A DNA stretch of 64,000 bases from contig NC_059087.1 of NCBI RefSeq assembly GCF_020497125.1, forward strand, positions 13,053,925-13,117,924, in the 5' to 3' direction. Positions within the stretch are counted from its first letter, which is position 1. Every line of letters begins with the position of its first letter. Source of the stretch: Mauremys mutica. Its lineage: Eukaryota > Chordata > Testudines > Geoemydidae. Both the position numbers and the translations under genes were made by a program. Below the pieces are notes generated by a model. That model ran no database searches, was not told the origin of the DNA, and worked only from the letters and a program-made list of their open reading frames with translations. Shown in pieces: positions 56,340-64,000 of the stretch.

Positions 56340-57143
56340 TTTCAATACAATGCTCCCAGGGGTTCTTATTTTGGGCAGTTCTCACAGTTAGTTTTGCATA
56401 GTCTTCCTAACTGAAGACAAAGTGAAATTACTGGGGGAAAAAAAAGTAATTTTTTTTTTGCACAAATACATTGGAAAAGTTACCAAGTACACTGTTAGTA
56501 AATGAAACTCAGGACAAAAGGTTAATTTTATGCAAGCTATATCCCTTAACTGTTACATTACAGAAAATCAATGCCCATAACCATATGAGATATCAACAGG
56601 ACAGAATGAAATTCAGATTTTATTCAATGAGCATTTTGTAATTTTGATTCTGCACAAGTAATAGTTACAATCAAAATTGGTTAAGAGTGATCAGATTTTT
56701 TAATTACTTTTGATCTACATATTTAAGGTCTTCTGTAACTTTAATGTTCAAAAGAGAGCACCGTAGTTTTGCAGCCAATGCAGTGCATTTTAAAGCAGTA
56801 TAATCTACTTTCAATTTTATTTAAAGTGCTTTATTCAGTCAGCTCTTCTCTGTGTAATGCATTCAGTATCCATAAAACTCTATCCTAGATACCTTCAGAA
56901 ATGCCAAAGATGTGTCCACATAAGACCAGCAGATCCAAAACCCAGCCTCCGTCCCCTCTGAACGTTGGGAACGTTTGAGCCTCTCTCTAGAATGAATGGA
57001 GCTAGAACACCAAATACCACCAAGTTTTGGTAAAGTTCAAATCAGATCTGGATCTTAAATTCAGAACTCAGGTCCATCTATATTCCAAAGTGAGGTGTAC
57101 ACTGAGGAACTGTGGTAGATGTTAGTCACAACAGTGAATACAC
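56340..57143. other. No gene seen
   Basis: AT-rich, apparently unique. Confidence 0.5.
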
Positions 57144-57460
57144 TCAGGCCTGGTCTACACTAGGAGTTTATGTCAAATTTAGCAGCGTTAATTCGACTTA
57201 ACCGTGCACCCGTCCACACCAGGAAGCTAATTAGTATGACCTAGAAGGCTCTTTAGTTCGAATTCTGTACTCCTCCCCGACGAGGGGAGTAGCGTTAAAT
57301 TCGACATGGCTATGTTGAATTAGGCTATGTGTGGACGGAAATCGACCTTAGTAGCTCCGGGAGCTATCCCACAGTGCACCACTCTGTTGACGCTCTGGAC
57401 AGCAGTCTGAGCTTGGATGTTCTGACCAGCCACACAGGAAATGCCCAGGGAAAATTTGAC

Positions 57461-57673
57461 ATGCTCCGGCGCCTTGTGGATGTTCTGCAGGACCGCAGGC
57501 AGGAGGACAGAGCCCCCCTGCACTGTATCTGCAACCGCCCTCCCCCGCCACAAAGTCCCAAACCCCCCTCACCCAAAGTAACAAGAAGGAGGGGCGACAG
57601 GGGCCATGAAAACTGTCACTGCACCCCTACAGAGTGCACAAATACAAGAAGGCTCTCATTCCCTAAATGTTGA
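57461..57673 (+). pseudogene. Remnant of the second (DNA-binding) Harbinger gene, tentative
   Basis: The open frame starting at the ATG at 57461 reads MLRRLVDVLQDRRQEDRAPL, then a Pro-rich segment, and stops at 57671-57673. PIF/Harbinger elements carry a Myb/SANT-like DNA-binding protein besides the transposase. The position, the strand opposite to the transposase and the helical, Arg/Leu/Gln-rich start would suit its C-terminal end. No SANT tryptophans are present in what remains. This is an inference from context and not a domain match. Confidence 0.4.
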
Positions 57674-57950
57674 GAAGTCCTTCCCTTCCTGGCTCACCGA
57701 AGCCCCAATCCCAGTTTCATCCCCTAACTGTGTAGTTGATTATTAAAAGTAGTTTGCTGTTAATTACTATTTCCGTCAAGTTTTTCTACAAAAGACTGTC
57801 TGTGAAGGGGGTTGTTAATTGCATAGGACAGTCACCTTTACCAGGGTACAGACACGGGGGCAGGATCAACAGCAGGTCACACACACAGTGCAGTCAGTAG
57901 GCACCCTGGTCGGTCTGGGAGGTGTTTTCCATGTTCTGTGTGGGTGGGGG

Positions 57951-58071
57951 GTACGTGACTTTGTGGCATGGGAGGGCGGTTACAGAACTTAAGCAGTGGT
58001 CCTTGTCCTGGACCACAGAGCCACGCAGCAGGGGAATCTGTAACCGTCCTCCCCCGCCACAAGGTCACGTA
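57951..58071. repeat. Hairpin inside the Harbinger element
   Basis: GTACGTGACTTTGTGGCATG and GAGGGCGGTTACAGA (57951-57986) pair with TCTGTAACCGTCCTCC and CCGCCACAAGGTCACGTA (58037-58071). The loop has its own small hairpin GTGGTCC...GGACCAC. A third, direct-orientation copy (CTGCAACCGCCCTCCCCCGC) lies at 57529-57548. Confidence 0.85.
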
Positions 58072-58419
58072 GCCCCCGCACACAGAGTCCCGAAAAGGAG
58101 GGATGGCAGGCTCCATTGAAACAACCAGTCTGGCACTGCAGACCACTCTAGGAGCGGGAGCCTATCATTCCTCGAGTGTAGAAGCGGTGTTAACATCACT
58201 GCACACCCTACCCACCACAGTCTGCATCCCTGTTTCAACCCTTTAACGCGAATTCATTAATAAAGAAAACGTTGTTAATTAACAATGTTCCATTAACTTT
58301 ATTTTTAAATATGTGTTGGAAGGGGGGAAATGTGGTGAACGGGGTACGTAATCGCAGAAGAAAGTCAACAGTAACTGAAGCAGGGGCAGGTTCAGCTTCT
58401 CTGTAAAGAAACTGAACAG

Positions 58420-58725
58420 TCACAGGTTACCCTGCTCCCTGAGGAACCTAGCTTTCAAAGCCTCCCAGATGCACAGCGCTTCCCGCTGGGCTCTTCTAAT
58501 TGCACGGCTGTCTGGCTGAGCGTAATCAGCAGCCAGGCGATTTGCCTCAACCTCCCATCCCGCCATAAAGGTCTCCCCCTTGCTCTCACAGAGATTGTGG
58601 AGCATACAGCAAGCTGCAATAACAATGGGGATATTGGTTTCGCTGAGATCCGAGCGAGTCAGTAAGCTCCTCCATCTCCCCTTGAGACGTCCGAAAGCAC
58701 GTTGAATGATGACAGTTACCCAAGA
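58420..58725 (-). pseudogene. Harbinger transposase C-terminal remnant (DDE_4 type)
   Basis: The minus-strand frame ends at a stop at 58420-58422. From about residue 34 of the open stretch (58725) it reads IIQRAFGRLKGRWRSLL, IPIVIAACCMLHNLCESKG and REALCIWEALK. The AFGRLKGRWR block and the C-C-x-L-H-N-L-C block are hallmarks of PIF/Harbinger transposases, which cut and paste the element. The family has an acidic residue just before R-A-F-G as the third catalytic position; here it is Gln (residue 41 counting from the ATG at 58824), and the N-terminal half with the other two Asp is deleted. The ATG-proximal 33 residues are translated terminal-repeat DNA, not transposase. Non-functional. Confidence 0.85.
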
Positions 58726-58985
58726 CCACCCTCGACACATTTTTCCCCCCAGCATGCATTGTGGGGAAATCCCAGAATTCAAATGGGCAGCGGGGACTGC
58801 GGGAACTGTGGGATAGCTTCCCACAGTGCACCGCTTCCAAAGTCGACGCTTGCCCCGTTAGTGTGGACTCACAAAGTCGAATTAGTGTTCTTAGTGTGGA
58901 CACACAAATTCGACTTCGTAAGGTCGATTCCACAAATTCGAATTAAGTTGAATCGAACTAATCTGGTAGTGTAGACATACCCTCA

Positions 58986-60539
58986 GACACTACAGTGATG
59001 AGCATGGCACGAGAACCTATATAGACTAGAACAGAAACCAGGCTATGCCTCATTTTAATCTTTGTACCATGTGTGTTAGAAATTCCCCTCCCCCTGAAAA
59101 TGACCAAATATAACATCATTCTTCTTTTATTTTAAGGAACACCCTTAAAAAAATACTACTTTGCTGATTCAGGGCAATGTAGCTTTGATGGATCAGGGTA
59201 TTAGAAAGGAGGCAATTTCCTGTTTTTTTAAAAAAGCTTGAAAATATTTAAAAGGAAATAAAATATTATACTGGATAAAGATACAAGAACAATTGTATTT
59301 GCTACCTTTCATCTTTATTTAGCAATATCTGTATTAACAAATCAGAGTTTACAATTTCACACCTCTGACACCCAATGTAACTCCTAACATCTGCCTGATT
59401 ACCACTACAGCACTTGGCACTACCTAAAGGAAACCCCACTATGAAGAATGTTTGCTGACATTGTACCAAGCAAGTAACAGTCATTACTGTCCACTAGCAT
59501 TGGGCTAAAGCCGTTCCTTAGCAGATGCCCCAGTAATGTTGCCATCACAATTCGTTTATCTTCCTGATTAAGGGAAGTAATACTATATGTACTGTTGAAA
59601 TTGGGCAATATTGGTGGAAAATTCCAAAGAGGGATTCTTCCCCCAACTCCAACAGATAAGCACTTTGCAATCTATTGCAAGATTTATCCCTTGGCAACAA
59701 ATCAGTCACATCTGAATTACGAAGTTTCAAAAATATCAGTTTTTACAGCTGCACAACAGCAATTTCAATAACCTAGAAGGACACACCAAGGTCTGTAATG
59801 CACCAGCAAGGAAGGAACATTTTTATAAAGCTCATTTTTTTCCCTCCCAGCAGCAGTCTGTTTGTACATCAAGACCAATGAAAGTGATAATGGCATACTT
59901 TTCATTGACAATGTTTTAGCCATCTTAAAAAAAAAATAATGATGCAAGTTAGTTTACTCTTAAAGCTATAAATCTAGTTTATCATAAATATTGATGCCAT
60001 AAGTGGACACATTGTTTTGATTTCATCCAGTGGAGGCCCTGGACGGCGACAAAGACCAAGGGGATGATTTTGAAGGTGGTTTAAGCAGCTGGCACATCTC
60101 AGCTAGTGGTGCAAGCTCCAAAAGGGACCCCCAACTCCCAGACTTACCAGCTGGAGAGATCAAAGCACCATGCAGCTGAAATGAGGTGTGATCCTGCAAA
60201 GTGCCAAGTGTCAAGTCAATGGGGCATGAGGCCAGTCAGCGTGCAGCAGTACGTGCACAGCATTTTACAGGATCAGGCCCCATGGAGCGCTCCCTCTCTA
60301 CCACCAGCCCACGATCAAAAGAGTGGCTTAGATATTGGCTCTGGTGAGGGGCTGCTCCTGCCCCTGCCAGGCTGGGTTCTGATGATAGGCCAGCCATTCC
60401 TGGCAAGTTAACAGCGGTGCCCATCCCACATGACCTGGGCTGCACCGAATTAAATCTGAATTTCTGTCTTTCAGCAGAGGTTTCATCTGAAAGGATGTGA
60501 TTTTTGCAGGGATGAGATAAAGCTGGAGGATATTATTGA
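58986..60539. other. No gene seen
   Basis: AT-rich, apparently unique. An A run is at about 59926-59935. Confidence 0.5.
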
Positions 60540-61345
60540 CACTGCCATCCTTTTCCCCACCACAAGGCCCCATTTGTGGGCCATCTTGGACTCCTCCCGC
60601 CACTCCAAACTCAGGCTCTGGCCAAATCCCATTGCTCACTTTTCCACAACATTTATGGAACACACATTCCTTCTCCTGCATTCCAATGACCACATTGCTT
60701 TTCCATAAATCATCTCCTACCTCAATTGCTGCACCCTTCTCCTCTCGAGTCCTTATGATATTAACCTCTTTCTCCTCCACTCTATCCAAATTGCCGCTAC
60801 CGAAAATCATCTGTTTCACCCATGGCTTTCACCAGGTCACTCCCTCTCAGAGTGTCTATACTGGCTCCCCTTTACATTGGCCCTCACTTTCAAGCTATTC
60901 ATCTTTGCCTTAGGTCACACAGCTCCTGCCTAAATCTCTAACCTGGTGCCCTTTCACGCTCCCCCCTCTTTGTTCTGCCAATGACATCAGCCGTGATTCC
61001 CTTTCCTTTCCTTCCCCCGGGTATGTCCACATCTGATGCCATGCTGCCTTCACCCTCTCCAAACCTATTTGTGGGCCACTTTCCTTATCACATGCAAATC
61101 CTTCCTGAAAACTCACTTCTGCTGCTTCTTGCCTACCAGAAGGAGGGAGTGGGAGCAGGAAGACTAGCAAAAGAGTAATAAAATAAGAGAACTGACAAGA
61201 TGCATCTATGCCACGCTGAGCAATTTTGTTACATTAGTGTCCTTCCTCTAATTCACATTCATCTGGTCCCCCCATTCCCCATTTTATCTTACTTGTGGCA
61301 CTGTCATATTTAAATTGTATGCACCTAGAGACAGGGACCATGAAT
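60540..61345 (+). pseudogene. L2/CR1-group LINE ORF2 C-terminal fragment, tentative
   Basis: The order GTCACTCCCTCTCAGAGTG, CTGGCTCCCCTTTACATTGG, TTTCAAGCTATTCATCTTTG, CCTTTCACGCTCCCC and CTTCCTGAAAACTCACTTCTG matches the end of a LINE reverse-transcriptase frame with the W-L-P-x-x-x-R-I-x-F-K-I-L word that is common to L2-group elements. The segment then reaches an L2-type tail (TTGTATGCACCTAGAGACAG, 61316-61335). Stops occur throughout. The 5' limit is uncertain. Confidence 0.45.
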
Positions 61346-61349
61346 AAAA

Positions 61350-61480
61350 TTTTCTAAGGAGCCTATCACCTAGGTGACTAACTCCCATTTTCAAATGTCA
61401 CTTCGGAGCCTAAGTTCCACTGAAACATCAGTTCCTAAATCACTTTTGAAAATAAGACTTAAGTGCATTTGAAAATTTTA
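61350..61480. repeat. Palindromic repeat (TTTTCAAAAGTGACTTAGGAGCC type)
   Basis: CCATTTTCAAATGTCACTTC, GGAGCCTAAGTTCCACTG on the left pair with CAGTTCCTAAATCACTTTTG and AAAATAAGACTTAAG on the right. Confidence 0.6.
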
Positions 61481-62454
61481 CTCTAAGTCTTCTTATATTC
61501 TGAGGTGCAGAGCATATCATCAGGTGCTTGAAAGCAATAATTAGGATGTAAGAACTTACAAGCAGCCGTACATTTTTACTCTGACCTTCCTATTAGAATT
61601 AATTGTAAGCATCACAACACAGTCTTTGAGAAGTCCCACAGAGAAAATCTACTCTATAATTAATTGTGGCATTTGACAAAAGAAAATAATGTACATTTCT
61701 GTTAATTGAACTCAGTGCAAAGAGAATTGATTTTTGATGGTATTTGATGTAAACACACTTCATTATCTTAATTAATCTTGCTTCTTTCCCCAGAACACTT
61801 ATCAACAAATAAGCTGTTTTTATCTTCACTGCCTCAAATATGACAGGGGAGTTTAAGTGTTTTGATCAGGGATGCACTAGATCTAAGGCTCATCAACACT
61901 ACAAATGTCACCCTGTGACCATGTCCCTTGACAACACTTGCATCCCAGGAACAGTTTAAGTGTGTAGTGTAAATAGGTCTTGAAACTATATTCCATAAGA
62001 AACACCTTTGGCATATGCCTCCTATAAGCACACTGACTCTAGGCAATTGGCAGCCGAGATGATTACAGGATTGTGTCCCCCCCCCATACCCCAAACCCAG
62101 TCCCTTCTGAATGGGCCCTCACAGTTTTCTGCAGCAGTGTTTCTAGAACCTGCTGCAGCCCCTCTCCATCTGCCTTGCTACAGCAGAAGAAATTTCTCTA
62201 CCTCCCCACCATAATCTCTGTGAGGCTCTTAAAAAATGAAACAGATATCAGATGTAAATAGGAAATCCTCTCACCAGCACGCTGGCTCTGTCGAACTACA
62301 TTTTCATTTTAAAGATTAAAACATTTAAACCCAGTTCCTATAGTTGTGGGACTTTACCTGCTGTATCTACTGTACAGGACTTTACCTGCCTCTTGTTTAC
62401 ACACAGACTCAGATTATAAAACATATGCAAAGATTGCTCCACTAAGCATTACAA
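61481..62454. other. No gene seen
   Basis: AT-rich, with a C run at about 62077-62085. Confidence 0.5.
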
Positions 62455-62560
62455 GGCTTAAGTGATTTAGATAGCTGCAACCCATTTTCAAAAGTGACTT
62501 AGAAGCCTATATCTCATTGAAAGGCTCCTTAGTTACTTTTGAAAATGGGACTTAAGCCTG
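62455..62560. repeat. Palindromic repeat, nearly complete (same type as 61350)
   Basis: AGGCTTAAGTGATTTAG and CCCATTTTCAAAAGTGACTT on the left pair with AGTTACTTTTGAAAATGGG and ACTTAAGCCT on the right (to about 62560). Confidence 0.7.
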
Positions 62561-63207
62561 AATGGAACAATACCTCCATACTCTTAAAAATCTGGCCCTT
62601 CTCCTGCTCCATCGCTGCACGGCATAGAGATGAGCAAGAGAGCATTAGTCACACGTACGGTGAGGTCCACGCAGAGCGGTGAGGCAGTAACATGGCCTGC
62701 CACTCCCAACCCATCAATCCTTCCACACTTCTCAGCATGCAATGCTCCCTCCTCCCCATCCTCTCTCAGAGTAGCCCTACCTGGAAGCTGTTCCCAGTGG
62801 AGGCGGCAGACAGGTTGTCCTGCAGCCTCTAGCCCTTTGGCAATCGCATAGCTGAGGAGCAGGTCCCCCCTGGTGTTGGTGGCTGAGAACTGGACCCCTC
62901 CTCATTCTTGAGGTGAGAGAGTTGCCCTGGCTAGTGGTGTATGTGTGAGGGGAAGCCCAGGGCGTTAACGGGGTTCCAAGCGCCCTCAGCATCTCTCTGA
63001 TTCTAAACAAACAAGTGGGGGAGGGGACAGATTGGCCCCAACCTCCTCCTCAGGGGAATGGCTAGCATGGGGGAGGGGCAGGACTACATGACACATTCCC
63101 CCTGTTCCAATGTAGGTGTAGGGAAGGCTGGGAGAGAGTGGCCCCTTGCAGCAGCCGCTGTAGCATTAGCATGCTTGCCTACAACACACTTGCAGGCTCA
63201 GCCTGAG
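62561..63207. other. No gene seen
   Basis: GC-richer than average. Overlapping short frames show no family signature. Confidence 0.5.
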
Positions 63208-63440
63208 TCTCACAGGCTGTGTCAACACTGCAGTTAGACACCCAGGGCTAACCCATACTAGCTGACTCAAGCTAAGGAGATGTTTAATTGCAGTGTAGAC
63301 ATTGGAGCTCAGGCTGCAGCCAGAGTTCTGGGACCCTCCCACCTCACAGGGTTCTAGAGCCCAAATGTCTACACTGCAAATAAATAGCCCCTTAACCCAA
63401 GCCTGAGTCAGCGGCACTGGCCAGCCATGGGTTTTTATAC
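63208..63440. mobile_element. Foldback MITE (GTGTCAACACTGCAGTTAGAC type)
   Basis: The left arm (CCCATACTAGCTGACTCAAGC, TTTAATTGCAGTGTAGACATT) pairs with the right arm (AATGTCTACACTGCAAATAA, GCCTGAGTCAGCGGCACTGG). The centre is GGGACCCTCCCACCTCACAG. The right terminus is degraded. Confidence 0.65.
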
Positions 63441-63747
63441 CTACTGAGAGCTGAAAGTTTTATCCTGCAGAACCAGCTTTAGGATTTTCAGGTGGGCATG
63501 TTAATCTTTTTTGCCACCATCCCTCTCCCCTCGACTCCAATTTAATGGCCACACCTGCTGTTCCCTCCAGCCATTCAGAATACAAGGGTGTTGGTGGAGA
63601 TAATACAATATATTTGATGTGGCTATCATGGGCTCTTACATTTCGCTGATTTACAGAGAAAGGTTCAATGTAATCCTTCATAACAATGTGTTCTTCACTC
63701 CTAAGAATTTGTTTTCTTTTTAATATGGAATGGAATGTCATTTGGTG
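63441..63747. other. No gene seen
   Basis: Unrecognised. Confidence 0.5.
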
Positions 63748-63895
63748 CTTAAAGTGGACGACTGGCAGTCAGGACACCTGGGTTCTGTTTCAGGCTCTGC
63801 TACTCATTCACTGTGTGACCCTGGGCAATTACTTAACCTCTCCATCTGGGTTTACTCATCTGTAACTTACCTCACAGACCTTTTCAGTTTAAAAT
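63748..63895 (+). repeat. MIR-type SINE
   Basis: CAGGACACCTGGGTTCTGTT, CTCTGCTACTCATTCACTGT, GTGACCCTGGGCAATTACTT and AACCTCTCCATCTGGGTTTAC are in MIR order. Confidence 0.8.
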
Positions 63896-64000
63896 GAATA
63901 AATATTAGCACGCTACATTATGTGTCAGTGAAGGATTTGAAACTGAAGGCCCTTCACCCAAAAAATGAAATTGAGAATGTGAACTTTGAGGCCCCTTTTA

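Larger units (their letters stand above)
57147..58982. mobile_element. PIF/Harbinger DNA transposon, internally deleted, 1836 bp
   Basis: Termini GGCCTGGTCTACACTA and (minus strand) GGGTATGTCTACACTA are inverted and flanked by TCA at 57144-57146 and 58983-58985. AATTCGACTT/AAGTCGAATT words recur near both ends. The interior retains a plus-strand frame end (57461-57673) and the C-terminal part of a minus-strand transposase (58420-58725), facing each other, as expected for a Harbinger element with its two genes converging. Most of both genes is missing. Confidence 0.88.

Noticed and set aside
57329..57460. The N-terminal part of the plus-strand frame as a Harbinger protein
   Set aside because: It translates the terminal region of the element (the segment with the CCCACAGTGCACC word that also occurs near the other end), so only the part after 57461 could be gene remnant.
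60328..60819. A 163-residue minus-strand open frame
   Set aside because: It shows no domain; part of it is antisense to a LINE-like segment.

Overview
The window looks like non-genic nuclear DNA from a sauropsid, most likely a turtle. I infer this from the repeats: CR1 LINEs, a tRNA-derived SINE with a CR1-like tail, MIR/L2 remnants, two kinds of Penelope-like element (PLE), and many short GC-rich DNA transposons of kinds I associate with turtle genomes. I found no intact host gene, rRNA, functional tRNA, CRISPR array or bacterial operon. Nearly all recognisable coding sequence belongs to transposable elements, plus one probable sorting-nexin pseudogene.

Layout. 0-10 kb: a Penelope-end foldback (731-912), a Harbinger-type MITE (1397-1665), an old Ty3/Gypsy element with both LTRs (1747-5461) and another MITE (6155-6447) in AT-rich DNA. 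10-21 kb: MIR/L2 pieces, a CR1 reverse-transcriptase fragment, a MITE with TAA target duplications, a 651-bp Penelope-like copy whose GIY-YIG frame is open (14253-14903), a short solo LTR, a second decayed Penelope-like copy (15568-16740), a hAT MITE and a 632-bp solo LTR. 21-34 kb: a microsatellite, a 5'-to-RT CR1 copy (about 25.0-27.84 kb) split by a hAT MITE, GC-rich repeat blocks, and a younger CR1 copy (31878-33715) containing a Harbinger MITE and a SINE. 34-46 kb: a further hAT MITE, a sorting-nexin-like pseudogene, MIRs interrupted by MITEs, and a Penelope foldback with perfect 82-bp arms. 46-64 kb: a mariner-like MITE, an LTR-less Gypsy pol remnant (46978-49340), a Tigger-like MITE, a 1.84-kb internally deleted Harbinger element with a transposase remnant (57147-58982), an L2-like LINE fragment and several palindromic repeats.

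The elements do not form a pathway; they form an insertion history. Several insertions can be ordered by nesting and bounded to the base by target-site duplications (TCA, TTA or TAA for Harbinger; 8 bp for hAT; TA for mariner/Tigger; 5 bp for LTRs; 12-13 bp for the Penelope-like copies). The point most worth following is that the two commonest short foldback repeats here are the ends of the two Penelope-like elements, one of which keeps an open endonuclease frame. I saw no convincing new multi-gene system. Family names come from recognition and were not checked by a database search.
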